Notes: generated from the letters alone by a model not told the origin. A DNA stretch of 64,000 nucleotides from Paenibacillus sp. MAEPY2 (GCF_000499205.1 NZ_AWUK01000010.1:124001-188000), one strand, 5' to 3'. Shown: positions 17,366 to 26,169, numbered from the stretch's first letter. A program made the numbers and translations.

Positions 17366-18672
17366 GCATGCGCAATTGGGTTCGAAACGAAAATGTGCAA
17401 ATGTTTGCTGTTGCTCTTGCTACAGCTGTAGGAGCGCTATTTAAAATAAATCCTTTTCGGGAGGATTACTTCCGGATTGGTCTGGGTGTAAGTATCCTTT
17501 TATTTTTGCTGATGATTATGCCACATCTGTCTTATGTGAAGACGGGTATTTTGGCGGGGATTGCGAACTTCATCTTTCAATCGGCTGATTTACTGAATCA
17601 TGTCCATTCGATCTCAATCATCGAAAGCATGCAGGATAATCTGGGCGCGGGAATATATTATGTCGTATTCACCTATGGCCTCAGCAAGTTCAAGAACAGA
17701 TTCCATGAGATACCGCCTCTTCTGCTGGGTGGATTAATTACGTGCATTGATTTTTCATCTAATCTTGTGGAGCTTTTCATTCGCGGTGTATTGAGTGGGA
17801 CAAATATCTTTTATATGAAAGAATGGCTTTATCTGCTGGTGGTCGGTGGTTTGCGAAGCTACTTTATCATCGGGCTGTATAACAGTTTTGCGGTGAGGCA
17901 GATGCGATTGCTGCATGCTGAGCAGGAGAAGCGAATGGAGCAGATGCTGAGCGTTAACTCAGGTCTGTACGGTGAAGTCTTTTATCTGAAGAAAGCCATG
18001 AATACGATTGAAGGCATTGCCGTAGACAGCTACGACCTTTATCAGGATCTCAGAGAGCAGGACTTGAACCAATATAGCCAGCGGACGCTCGGCATTGCTC
18101 AACAGATTCATGAGGTCAAAAAGGATTCCCAACGTATCCTGGCAGGTCTGTTGAAATTGTATGATAGCGAAAAATCAGTGAATATGAGTCTTTCCGAGGT
18201 ACTGAACTTTGCGACCAAAGGAAACCGGAAATATAGTGAAATGCTGAGCAAAAAGATTGAGATCCATATGGAGCAGCAATATGATTGCGACTCCCCTTAC
18301 TACATTCCTCTCTTAACGGTGATGAACAATCTGATTGCTAATGCCGTGGAAGCCATTGAGAATGAAGGAACGATCCGGATTCGGGTTTTGCAGCAGGATG
18401 GGGATGTGCTTTTTGAAGTCATCGATTCTGGAAAAGGGGTACCAGAGGCGAAGCGAGACGTGATCTTCGAGCCAGGGTATACGACCAAATTCAATGAAGT
18501 GGGCATTGCAGCGACCGGAATCGGCCTGTCCCATGTACGTGATATCGTTCAGTCCCTGGAAGGACGAATCAGTGTGGAATCGGCTCCGCAAGGCGATAAG
18601 GGCTCCGTATTTGTCGTATCCATTCCCAAAGCGAATTTAATTAAGGATGCCCATGGTCAAACTCACATGTAG
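17362..18672 (+). CDS. Sensor histidine kinase (multi-pass membrane, GHKL ATPase)
   Basis: A 436-residue sensor with four to six N-terminal membrane segments (~10-190), a coiled region (EQEKRMEQMLSVN), a short dimerisation region and a C-terminal GHKL ATPase. NNLIANAVEAI is the N box, DSGKGVP the G1 box, and TGIGLSHVRDIVQSLEG the G2 box. The phosphorylated His is probably in QIHEVKKDSQRI, as in the GlnK/YcbA-like and DcuS-like groups. It overlaps the upstream hybrid kinase by 4 bp. The response regulator gene follows after a hairpin, so this kinase is its most likely partner. Confidence 0.87.
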   Translation: MSMRNWVRNENVQMFAVALATAVGALFKINPFREDYFRIGLGVSILLFLLMIMPHLSYVKTGILAGIANFIFQSADLLNHVHSISIIESMQDNLGAGIYYVVFTYGLSKFKNRFHEIPPLLLGGLITCIDFSSNLVELFIRGVLSGTNIFYMKEWLYLLVVGGLRSYFIIGLYNSFAVRQMRLLHAEQEKRMEQMLSVNSGLYGEVFYLKKAMNTIEGIAVDSYDLYQDLREQDLNQYSQRTLGIAQQIHEVKKDSQRILAGLLKLYDSEKSVNMSLSEVLNFATKGNRKYSEMLSKKIEIHMEQQYDCDSPYYIPLLTVMNNLIANAVEAIENEGTIRIRVLQQDGDVLFEVIDSGKGVPEAKRDVIFEPGYTTKFNEVGIAATGIGLSHVRDIVQSLEGRISVESAPQGDKGSVFVVSIPKANLIKDAHGQTHM

Positions 18673-18685
18673 GCCATGGGTTTTT
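18650..18685 (+). terminator. Terminator between sensor kinase and response regulator
   Basis: cccatgg (inside the last kinase codons) pairs with ccatggg, then TTTTT. It should uncouple the response regulator from the kinases; a TATAAT at 18702-18707 could give the regulator its own promoter. Confidence 0.65.
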
Positions 18686-18750
18686 AAGTATACTGCTGTG
18701 CTATAATGATGATTAAATTTGATGACAGCTGGGTCGAGGAGGAAGCTCCT

Positions 18751-19905
18751 GTGAAAGTCATATTGGTTGACGATGAACGATTGGCACTGATTGGGCTTAG
18801 AAAATCGTTAGAGCGTGAAGTAAACGGAATTGAAGTTGTTGCTACATATTCGGACCCAACAGAGGTGATGACAGGTGTACTTATTCATCGGCCTAATGTT
18901 GTATTTCTGGATATTCATATGCCGGAAATCGATGGATTGGATCTGGGTCGGCAGATTCAGGCAGCGGCACCGGGAGTCGAAATTATTTTTGTGACCAGTT
19001 ATGATCAATATGCTGTACGTGCGTTTGAGTTGTATGCGTTGGACTATATCATGAAGCCGATTCAACAAGGGCGTCTGCATCAAACCTTATTACGGGTAAA
19101 AGAAAAATTAAAATTAAAGCGTGCGAATATAACGCGGGATTCCAAGTTGCCGTTAATTTGCTGTTTTAATCAGCTGCAATTTAAGTTGCCGGGTATGGAC
19201 ACACAGACTGTCAAATGGCGTACCAGCAAAGCACAGGAATTGTTCATCTATTTACTTCATCATCGCAATCAGATCGTTTATCGCAGCACGTTACTTGAAC
19301 TTCTCTGGCCGGAACTTGAAGAGTCCAAGACGTTACATCAGTTGTACACGGCAATCTATCATGTACGCCAAACGCTAAAAGCCAACAATATGGATATGAT
19401 CACGATTCAGAGCGGACACCTGGAAGCGGGATACAAGCTTGAAATCGGGGATGCGCAAGTGGATACCGAGCTATGGGAAAGCGAGATGCGACAATGGAAG
19501 GTCGTGGACGCTAGTACGGCCGACGCTTATGAACATGTGCTGAGTCTGTACAAAGGCACATATCTCGGGAATTATGAGTATATCTGGGCCGAACATGAAC
19601 GGGAAAGACTTCGCTATTTATGGTTGTATCATATGAGACAGCTATCTGAATTCTACGAGCAGCAGGGGATGCAGAGAAAAGCGATCGAGATAACTGAATG
19701 TATCCAGGATATGCTTCCTAACGATGAAGAGAGCTGCTTCACACTCATGAAACTATATGATTCGATAAATGAGGTTATCGGTGTAGAGGAACAGTATCGT
19801 CTTTTAACTACCAGAATGCAACAGGATTTGGATATGCCGGTCAGTGAACATATCAACGAATGGTATCAAAGCTGGAAATCCGGTGCCCATAGCATTGGAA
19901 AGTAA
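18751..19905 (+). CDS. Response regulator with receiver, winged-helix and SARP-type BTAD domain
   Basis: 384 residues. I choose the GTG start: GAGGAGGAAGCTCCT precedes it and the receiver begins directly (VKVILVDDERLALIG). The phosphoacceptor is Asp54 in VVFLDIHMPEIDG; Lys is in YIMKPI. After a linker comes an OmpR-like winged helix (QELFIYLLHHRNQIVYRSTLLELLWP) and a bacterial transcriptional activation domain made of TPR-like helices to the C-terminus. This is the receiver-SARP architecture of COG3947-type regulators. It probably takes phosphate from the kinase upstream; the target genes are unknown. Confidence 0.88.
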   Translation: MKVILVDDERLALIGLRKSLEREVNGIEVVATYSDPTEVMTGVLIHRPNVVFLDIHMPEIDGLDLGRQIQAAAPGVEIIFVTSYDQYAVRAFELYALDYIMKPIQQGRLHQTLLRVKEKLKLKRANITRDSKLPLICCFNQLQFKLPGMDTQTVKWRTSKAQELFIYLLHHRNQIVYRSTLLELLWPELEESKTLHQLYTAIYHVRQTLKANNMDMITIQSGHLEAGYKLEIGDAQVDTELWESEMRQWKVVDASTADAYEHVLSLYKGTYLGNYEYIWAEHERERLRYLWLYHMRQLSEFYEQQGMQRKAIEITECIQDMLPNDEESCFTLMKLYDSINEVIGVEEQYRLLTTRMQQDLDMPVSEHINEWYQSWKSGAHSIGK

Positions 19906-20017
19906 TAGCCTAGGAACCCATATCGAACAGAACATATCATTCGTTATAAATATATACTGATCCTGCTGCTTATTTTGGTGCATTAATTGGGATTATCGAG
20001 GGGAAAGGTGAAATAAA

Positions 20018-20242
20018 ATGAATATAACCATTGATCAACAGGGTAGCTCCAAGGTTGCTATCATCGAAAGTAGCGACATCATCATTAACAATGTTCAAGA
20101 TGCACTGGATTTGATGGCTTCTGTGAATTACACGGATGATGCTCATAAAATTCTGATTAATAAATCCAACCTCAACGAAGATTTCTTCGAACTGAAGACC
20201 AAACTTGCAGGTGACATTTTGCAGAAATTTCACATTCTGTAG
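20018..20242 (+). pseudogene. Truncated DUF4180 family gene
   Basis: 74 codons match the N-terminal two thirds of DUF4180 proteins, which usually have about 110-120 residues (NVQDALDLMASVNYTDDAHKILINKS, then FFELKTKLAGDILQKF). After ILQKF the family normally continues with a conserved strand region, but here the frame ends at once in HIL-stop. The next gene begins 31 bp later, leaving no room for the missing end in any frame. The start has GGGGAAAGGTG upstream. It is probably a deletion remnant, although a short protein may still be made. Confidence 0.7.
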
Positions 20243-20273
20243 TCCATCTATCGTAATGGAGGAGGTACATGAT

Positions 20274-20756
20274 ATGATTGCTGATCTGAAGCAAACCCCA
20301 ACTGGAACCATTGCCCGTTTCGAGCGTCATTGGAAGCATTCTGTAGAAGAGGTATGGTCTTATTTAACGGATAACGACAAGCTGGCAAAATGGTTCACCG
20401 AATTGCAGGTGGAGGAACTGCGGGAAGGCGGAGTGATTAGGTTTAATATGCCGGATGGTACGTTCCTGACTCTTCAAATTCTGGACTTTGTGCCGCATTC
20501 TATTCTCGAATTTACATGGGCAGAGGATCAGGTTCGATTTGAATTACAACCGGAATCGGATGGGTGCCGGTTGCTGCTAATCGAGAAGATAACTAAGATC
20601 ACAAGCCATACCCCCAAAGATCTTGCCGGATGGCATGTGTGCCTGGACGTAATTGAAGCGCTGTTGGATGACCGCACACTGGAGTCGCGTGAAGTTGAAT
20701 GGAAAGCTTGGTTCGAAAAATATCAGAAGCATGTTGAAGAGTTCCAGTCAATGTAG
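20274..20756 (+). CDS. SRPBCC/AHSA1-family protein
   Basis: A 160-residue START-like (Bet v 1) fold protein: RFERHWKHSVEEVWSYLTDNDKLAKWF is the signature N-terminus, and LAGWHVCLDVIEALLD the C-terminal helix. Such proteins bind hydrophobic ligands or assist Hsp90-like chaperones; Firmicute members are usually annotated only as SRPBCC domain proteins. I start at MIADL because GGAGGAGGTACATGAT precedes it. It follows a truncated DUF4180 gene that may once have shared its operon. Confidence 0.85.
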   Translation: MIADLKQTPTGTIARFERHWKHSVEEVWSYLTDNDKLAKWFTELQVEELREGGVIRFNMPDGTFLTLQILDFVPHSILEFTWAEDQVRFELQPESDGCRLLLIEKITKITSHTPKDLAGWHVCLDVIEALLDDRTLESREVEWKAWFEKYQKHVEEFQSM

Positions 20757-20807
20757 TCACAGGATACTGCCCCTCTGTGGGCAATGATCATGAGGGAGGA
20801 ATGGTTC

Positions 20808-21935
20808 GTGAAGCCGAATGCCAAGTTACGAACTTATGCGCTATCTGATGTGGAGAATCTCAAAATACACGGAAGAACAACCGGAAACCGGGCACCTTCA
20901 ACGTTGTTTTGGACAGGAAGTGCAGTTGAGCTTAATGTACGGGGTGCAGAGCTTTGGGTAGAGATCGAATCCAATTACGACATGTACGAACCATGGATTA
21001 GCATCCTGATCAACGGTGTTCCGGTGAGCAGACAGATGTTAACGGCGGGAAGGTACTGGGTCTGCGTATTCCGTGGCATGAACGAAAATGTGGTGAAAAA
21101 TGTACGCATCGTCAAAGATGTACAAGCCATGAATGGAGATCCGGGTTGTTCCTTGCAGATTCATGCGTTGAGATCGGACGGAGTATTCATGCCTGTGGAG
21201 GAAAAGCCTTATAAGATCGAGTTCATTGGAGACAGTATTACCTCAGGAGAAGGCGCGATTGGAGCCACAACGGAAGAGGATTGGATTCCAATGTGGTTCA
21301 GTGCCATACATAATTATACGGCCATGACGGCAGACGCGTTGAATGCAGAATATCGTGTGATTTCGCAGAGCGGCTGGGGTGTACTAACGAGTTGGGATAA
21401 CAATCCGAATGCGAACATCCCTGATTATTACGAGCAAGTCTGTGGATTGGTGACCGGAGATCAAAACAAAGCACTTGGCGCAGGGGACAAGCATGATTTT
21501 AAATCCTGGCAGCCGGATGTAGTGGTGGTGAACCTGGGAAGCAATGATGGAGGAGCCTTTCAGACACCTGAATGGAAAGATCCCGTTACCGGAAAGGTAT
21601 ACAAACAACGCCTGAACGAAGACGGCACGTACCATGAAGAAGATCTGGCTGCATTTGAGAATGCCGTGACCCGATTCCTGACCCTACTTCGAAAAAACAA
21701 TCCAGAGGCGCAGCTCGTATGGGCATACGGCATGCTTGGATTCCCGATGATGCCAGCGATCTATCGTGCTGTTGATGCGTATACGAAGCAGTCTGGAGAT
21801 ACGAAGGTCTCGGTTATACAGCTACCCAATACGACCGAGGCGACAATTGGAGCCAGAAGTCATCCGGGTGAGTTGTCTCATCGAAGGACTGCTGATGCGT
21901 TAGCGGAATATTTAAAGGAAATTCTGAAATTTTAA
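20808..21935 (+). CDS. SGNH/GDSL-family hydrolase (carbohydrate esterase-like)
   Basis: 375 residues. An N-terminal beta-rich domain (~1-125) is followed by an SGNH hydrolase: FIGDSITSGEGA (block I, catalytic Ser), NLGSNDGG (block III with Asn), and SHPGELSHRR near the C-terminus (catalytic His). This two-domain layout matches CE2-like acetyl-xylan or sugar esterases (family inference). It has no signal peptide, so it acts in the cytoplasm. I prefer the GTG start, with GAGGGAGGAATGG upstream; an ATG 24 bp earlier would lie before that site. Confidence 0.85.
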   Translation: MKPNAKLRTYALSDVENLKIHGRTTGNRAPSTLFWTGSAVELNVRGAELWVEIESNYDMYEPWISILINGVPVSRQMLTAGRYWVCVFRGMNENVVKNVRIVKDVQAMNGDPGCSLQIHALRSDGVFMPVEEKPYKIEFIGDSITSGEGAIGATTEEDWIPMWFSAIHNYTAMTADALNAEYRVISQSGWGVLTSWDNNPNANIPDYYEQVCGLVTGDQNKALGAGDKHDFKSWQPDVVVVNLGSNDGGAFQTPEWKDPVTGKVYKQRLNEDGTYHEEDLAAFENAVTRFLTLLRKNNPEAQLVWAYGMLGFPMMPAIYRAVDAYTKQSGDTKVSVIQLPNTTEATIGARSHPGELSHRRTADALAEYLKEILKF

Positions 21936-21952
21936 TTTACAGTTTAAATCGG

Positions 21953-22000
21953 CAGAGCCAGACCTCTCTTTTAACAAGAAAGGTCTGGCTCTGTTTTTTT
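21953..22000 (+). terminator. Strong rho-independent terminator
   Basis: cagagccagacct pairs with aggtctggctctg, then TTTTTTT. Confidence 0.92.
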
Positions 22001-22041
22001 GCCTCTTGTATATCTGAGGAGATGATTAAACTAAACTGCTC

Positions 22042-22575
22042 TTATTTTCCTTCTACCTGATAGCGGATCGAAACGATCTGTCCCAGCGTCTGCGTATGAA
22101 TCATTCTGAAATGGGAGGGTACCGTTCCCGTTGGAAATAGGGGAATGCCTTCACCAAGGATTTTCGGAATAATGGCAATCTCAACCTCTTCAAGCAGTTG
22201 ATGTTCCAGAACGGCTTGGACCAGCTGGCCACCACCTACAATCCAGATATCTCCGTTGGAGTCTTGTTTCAATCGGGGAATCAGGTTCTCCACAGCCTCG
22301 TCCGTAAATTGTACATGTGGCGCAGGGGCTTGTTTGGAACGGGAAAGTACATACGTCGGACGGTCCGCATAGGGGAATTCATCCGACAACTTGAGCACCT
22401 CTTCATACGTAAGTCGTCCCATCACTACCGATCCAATCGTTGAATAAAACTTGCCATACCCGTTATCGCCACCATCGCCTTCCACATCGAACAGCCAATC
22501 CACCGAACCATCCGGCCTTGCAATGTACCCATCCAAGCTCATCGCAATGTATAACACGACTTTATGATTAGACAT
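22042..22575 (-). CDS. Dihydrofolate reductase-like (RibD C-terminal) family protein
   Basis: A 177-residue protein of the RibD/YyaP group: VVLYIAMSLDGYIARPDGSVDWL at the N-terminus, then VVMGRLTYEEVL and IWIVGGGQLVQAVLEHQLLEEVEIAIIP, the NADPH-binding half. These are reductases of uncertain substrate (family knowledge). I start at the Met with AGGGAGCGATGGAT before it. It is divergent from the WYL regulator, a common pairing, so that regulator probably controls it. Confidence 0.85.
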   Translation of the reverse strand: MSNHKVVLYIAMSLDGYIARPDGSVDWLFDVEGDGGDNGYGKFYSTIGSVVMGRLTYEEVLKLSDEFPYADRPTYVLSRSKQAPAPHVQFTDEAVENLIPRLKQDSNGDIWIVGGGQLVQAVLEHQLLEEVEIAIIPKILGEGIPLFPTGTVPSHFRMIHTQTLGQIVSIRYQVEGK

Positions 22576-22649
22576 ATCCATCGCTCCCTTCTGAATTATA
22601 TGATACACTCTAACTATGACAAAAGTTGACGTAGTTAGGTGAGGTGAAT

Positions 22650-23558
22650 ATGAATAATCGAAAACTCGCATTGATGCGACTTATGGATTCGAGAAAGAAA
22701 TTTACGGCTCGTGAATTGGCGGAGCGATTTCAGGTGTCCATCCGTACGATCCAGCGTGATCTGAATGATCTGCAGGAACTTGGATTTCCTTTGTATACAG
22801 AGGTTGGGGTGAACGGGGGTTACCGAGTGCTTCCTAATCGGATATTGCCACCCCTTCAACTTACACAGCATGAGGCGTTGGGTCTTTTTATGATGATTGA
22901 ATATTTGGAGAATGTACCGGATTTTCCGTATGGATCGATTCGTGAGCATCTGGCCGAGGAATATTATTCAACTTTACCTCAGGATGTACAGGATCTGATT
23001 ACACGTATGAGACAGCACATTACGTTTCTTCAACATCATGCTGTGCAGGCCGAGGCGTTAACAACAGAGATATTAGGCGCGGCAGTCGATAAAAAAGAGA
23101 TTGAATTTATATATCATTCCCGGCAGGGACATAAAAAAGTAAAGGTTGTTCCCATCGGCATCTATTATGATCACGGGTATTGGTATATGCCGGCCCAGAG
23201 GAAGGATCGGGTACTGTTGTATCGGGTGGATCGCATGCAGGAACTGGTTATGCTGGATTCGATCGACGAGTCGGTTCCAAGTCTGCAAGAGTGGCTGAAT
23301 TTCAAGGAAAACAGAGAAAGCGTGGAAGTCGTGCTGCAATTCACGGATTTTGGCGCGAGACTGGCAGGATCAGATGTACTGTTCAAGTCGGTTGAAGGTA
23401 ATGAATGGCGAGGACTGGTTCCGCCAGAGGAGTTTCCTTTTACAGCGCGGAAGCTGCTCTCCTATGGGCCTGAGGTAAAGGTGATCGAGCCGCTGGAGCT
23501 GCAACAACAAGTGAGAGAGATGCTGGAACGGAGTTTGAAGCAGTACAATATATTATAA
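22650..23558 (+). CDS. YafY/WYL-domain transcriptional regulator
   Basis: 302 residues. An N-terminal HTH_11 winged helix (KKFTARELAERFQVSIRTIQRDLNDLQELG) is followed by a WYL domain (residues ~135-215; YYDHGYWYMPAQRKDRVLLYRVDRMQEL) and a C-terminal WCX extension. WYL domains bind nucleic acids or small ligands and gate the HTH (family knowledge). The ATG has AGGTGAGG 5 bp upstream. It is divergent from the DHFR-like gene with 74 bp between the starts, so one shared control region is likely. Confidence 0.87.
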   Translation: MNNRKLALMRLMDSRKKFTARELAERFQVSIRTIQRDLNDLQELGFPLYTEVGVNGGYRVLPNRILPPLQLTQHEALGLFMMIEYLENVPDFPYGSIREHLAEEYYSTLPQDVQDLITRMRQHITFLQHHAVQAEALTTEILGAAVDKKEIEFIYHSRQGHKKVKVVPIGIYYDHGYWYMPAQRKDRVLLYRVDRMQELVMLDSIDESVPSLQEWLNFKENRESVEVVLQFTDFGARLAGSDVLFKSVEGNEWRGLVPPEEFPFTARKLLSYGPEVKVIEPLELQQQVREMLERSLKQYNIL

Positions 23559-23560
23559 AA

Positions 23561-23810
23561 GGATATCGCGTTCTCATATGGAACATATAAGAGTACCATG
23601 AAAGTACCTTATTATAGGATTCACCGAATGGGGGGCTACCATGATTCAATTCATAAGAAGTTTCGCGATCCGCTCTATGCAGAGTCCATGCGATGAACAA
23701 CGGCGGTTGTTTGCATAGAGCTTGAAATCCTTTTCCGCCACACCAGTATAGTGGGTTTAAGAATTGTTCATCGGTTGACTCTGCTGCCTTAAAGATTTTA
23801 ACTTTTAAGG
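23561..23810 (+). ncRNA. Putative structured leader upstream of the CD3324-family gene
   Basis: Several interlocking complementary stretches are visible. ggat-cgcg (23561-23570) pairs with cgcgatcc (23664-23671). gctctatgca (23672-23681) pairs perfectly with tgcatagagc (23712-23721). The arm at 23679-23700 (gcagagtc...gatgaacaa) pairs with 23764-23784 (ttgttcatc...gactctgc). The last two share bases 23679-23681 and interleave, so they may exclude each other. ccttaaa (23787-23793) can pair with tttaagg (23804-23810), covering part of the ribosome-binding site. No known riboswitch class was recognised. Confidence 0.4.
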
Positions 23811-23822
23811 AGCGGAGCAAAT

Positions 23823-24089
23823 ATGAAATATATTAACGCAGACATGATCTTTCCGGAAGAGTTGTTGAAGGAAATCCAGCGCCATATCCCTGGCGGATTG
23901 GTGTATATCCCCAAACCGAAAGAAGCCCATCAAAAGTGGGGCGAGGGTTCTGGAAGCAGGATGCTTTTGAAGCAAAGGAACGATGAGATCCGCCAGCTAT
24001 TCGCTGCGGGGATGTCCATTGACCAGCTTATAGAACGATTCTGTTTATCGATCGACAGTATCAAGAAAATTGTCTATTCCAAAAAGTAA
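23823..24089 (+). CDS. CD3324-family small HTH protein
   Basis: An 88-residue protein: MKYINADMIFPEELLKEIQ, then YIPKPKEAHQKWGEGSG and a C-terminal helix-turn-helix-like stretch (IRQLFAAGMSIDQLIERFCLSIDSIKKIVY). This matches the CD3324 family seen across Firmicutes, whose role is unknown but probably regulatory. AAGGAGCGGAGCAA precedes the start. A 250-bp region with strong inverted repeats lies upstream. Confidence 0.85.
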   Translation: MKYINADMIFPEELLKEIQRHIPGGLVYIPKPKEAHQKWGEGSGSRMLLKQRNDEIRQLFAAGMSIDQLIERFCLSIDSIKKIVYSKK

Positions 24090-24101
24090 TTTAAAGTTTA
24101 G

Positions 24102-24133
24102 AGCCGCATTCGAGAAATCGAATGTGGCTTTTT
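24102..24133 (+). terminator. Strong rho-independent terminator
   Basis: agccgcattcga, a GAAA tetraloop, tcgaatgtggct, then TTTTT. Confidence 0.92.
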
Positions 24134-24248
24134 GTGTAGGAATTGGTTTAAATGATTTGTTGCCTATATTGTGCAGAAGAAGAGCAATACAATGAGATTA
24201 TAGGACTGTTACTAACAACACATTACGTCAGCTGTAGGGGGAGCCAAA

Positions 24249-24794
24249 TTGAAAATTGATGTACAATTAACGCATAACAATGAGGCACACATCATCAAAA
24301 ACATGTACCCTCTATACCTTCATGATTTATCCGGACATTATGGTCTAAATGCAGAACACACTCCGAATCAACATGGGATTTTCGAGGAGAGTAATGATTA
24401 CCAAACGTTGCAAGATCAATATGATGTCCAGAACATATGGTGGGAAAAACCGAACGTTCTCTATGCATTTTTAATTAGAGTAGATGGTGTACCAGCAGGT
24501 TTTGTATTTGTAGCTACCGCGCCTCATTGTTCGGCAGATACGGATTTCTTTATAAACGAATTCTTTCTGATGCAGCCATTCAGAGGTGTGGGGATTGCAG
24601 AGTATGCTGCAAAAGAGGTATTCCAGAGATATCGGGGACGATGGGAGTTGTTCACGAATCCTTCAGAGAAAAATAAAGTAGGTCAACACTTTTGGCGAAA
24701 GACCGTATCGAATTATACGCAAGGAAACTATACGGAGCTGCAGGATCAAACCTATGATGGCGAAAAGTTAATCTTTAGATTTTCAAATCAGTAA
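24249..24794 (+). CDS. GNAT-family N-acetyltransferase
   Basis: 181 residues starting at TTG with GGGGGAG upstream. The GNAT core shows VPAGFVFVA (strand 4) and EFFLMQPFRGVGIAEYAAKEVF, which carries the acetyl-CoA pyrophosphate loop (R-G-V-G-I-A). The C-terminal strands follow (NYTQGNYTEL). The acceptor substrate is unknown. It is a single gene closed by a terminator. Confidence 0.83.
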   Translation: MKIDVQLTHNNEAHIIKNMYPLYLHDLSGHYGLNAEHTPNQHGIFEESNDYQTLQDQYDVQNIWWEKPNVLYAFLIRVDGVPAGFVFVATAPHCSADTDFFINEFFLMQPFRGVGIAEYAAKEVFQRYRGRWELFTNPSEKNKVGQHFWRKTVSNYTQGNYTELQDQTYDGEKLIFRFSNQ

Positions 24795-24825
24795 ACGTTT
24801 GGATATTTTAGTTTGATTATATTTA

Positions 24826-24859
24826 AGGGCCTAAGGAGTAATCCGATAGGCTCTTTTTT
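24826..24859 (+). terminator. Rho-independent terminator
   Basis: agggccta pairs with taggctct (one G-U), then TTTTTT. Confidence 0.75.
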
Positions 24860-25002
24860 GTGCTCTTCAGTTCCATGTTCTATGCGTTTACCCCGGTATA
24901 TTCGCAAGCTTTATCCACTCGGAATATGATGTAGCATGCTCTCAAATTCGGATTTAGGATTCTACACTAATCTTAGGAAATTGAACGTAGGGGGCAAACG
25001 AG

Positions 25003-25560
25003 ATGGAGTGGTTATCCTTTTTGAAGCAGTACATCGAGGGCCCCAGATGGATTGGAGCTATTGCTCCCAGTTCGAGATATTTGGCAACGATAATGGTAGA
25101 GGACATCGAATTTGACCGTGCATCATGCATTTTGGAGTATGGACCGGGTACGGGGGTGTTTACGGAAATGCTGCTTGCGAACATACAGCCAGGGACGGTC
25201 CTGATCCTGATTGAAAACAACGCCCGCTTTTGCCAGTTGCTTCGCAAAAAGTACGGTCATCTTCCGAATGTGCACATCATTCATGATTCTGCCGTGCATG
25301 TCGATCAGCACATACAACAATATGGACTGGACAAGGTTGATTACATTGTATCTGGATTGCCTTTTGCGAGTCTGCCTGCGGAGACATCACTGGACATTTT
25401 AGCTAAATCAAGGCAATATTTGAAACAAGATGGCAAGTTCATTACTTTTCAGTACACGTTACTTAAACGGGGATTGCTCAAGCAATTTTTCGAAAACATA
25501 AGCATGACAAGGGTATACCGTAACCTGCCGCCTGCTTATGTATTCAGTTGTAGTCGGTAA
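25003..25560 (+). CDS. Class I SAM-dependent methyltransferase (PmtA/KsgA-like)
   Basis: 185 residues. ILEYGPGTGVFTEMLL is the SAM-binding motif I, and VDYIVSGLPFASLP is the NPPF-like motif IV with SGLPF, as in bacterial phospholipid N-methyltransferases of the PmtA type and in rRNA adenine dimethylases. The N-terminus (EWLSFLKQYIEGPRWIGAIAPSS) also matches PmtA-like proteins. Lipid methylation is the more likely activity, but the substrate is not proven. GGGGGGCAAACGAG precedes the start. Confidence 0.8.
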   Translation: MEWLSFLKQYIEGPRWIGAIAPSSRYLATIMVEDIEFDRASCILEYGPGTGVFTEMLLANIQPGTVLILIENNARFCQLLRKKYGHLPNVHIIHDSAVHVDQHIQQYGLDKVDYIVSGLPFASLPAETSLDILAKSRQYLKQDGKFITFQYTLLKRGLLKQFFENISMTRVYRNLPPAYVFSCSR

Positions 25561-25587
25561 CAAGAACGCACAGGATGGAGGATGATT

Positions 25588-26169
25588 TTGCGTAAATTAA
25601 ATTATATCATTGGAACAGTTACTCTGATGTCTATCATAATGATGGGGTGTAACGAGTCCAAAAAAACCGAAAGTATTCAAGAGCCAGCTCCATCTTCACC
25701 TAGTCAGTTGAGTATATTGTCGAACCAAAAGGCATCTGCCCAGGAAGAGCAGCAGGCTCTTGAAATGACCTTGGAATATAAAAAGGCGGAGTTTGCAGTC
25801 GATAACACGGAGGATGAAGAATTATTAACCGTAGAAAAGGTGCTAGCCAAAAAAGAGATATTGAAGCCTTTCCTGACTGAACGGAATCTTGAAAGATATA
25901 GTGTGGGGTTGCCATTTCAGGTGGCAGACAAAGAAGATGCGTCACTGCATGCTGAAGATATAAAAGCGAAGATTAAAGAAAGTAAAAACGATTGGATGCT
26001 CGTGGAGTACACGCTGAATTTGGTATTTACGAATTATAATGGAGAAGAAACGAAGACCATTCCGTTAGAAGGGGAGATTACCTTTTTACAGGAACAAGGG
26101 GAATGGCGCATTCAGGACGACACATACAATATGAAGGCATTCTTAGAGATCATCAATAAGTCATTGTAA
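25588..26169 (+). CDS. Small lipoprotein of unknown function
   Basis: 193 residues with a signal peptide and lipobox IMMGC (Cys near residue 21), followed by a low-complexity linker and a soluble domain that resembles NTF2-like extracytoplasmic domains (EGEITFLQEQGEWRIQDDTYN). I use the TTG start because GGAGG lies 6 bp upstream; the ATG two codons earlier has no spacer. It lies 27 bp after the methyltransferase, so it may share the operon. Its 3' end overlaps the convergent HxlR gene by 9 bp. Confidence 0.75.
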   Translation: MRKLNYIIGTVTLMSIIMMGCNESKKTESIQEPAPSSPSQLSILSNQKASAQEEQQALEMTLEYKKAEFAVDNTEDEELLTVEKVLAKKEILKPFLTERNLERYSVGLPFQVADKEDASLHAEDIKAKIKESKNDWMLVEYTLNLVFTNYNGEETKTIPLEGEITFLQEQGEWRIQDDTYNMKAFLEIINKSL

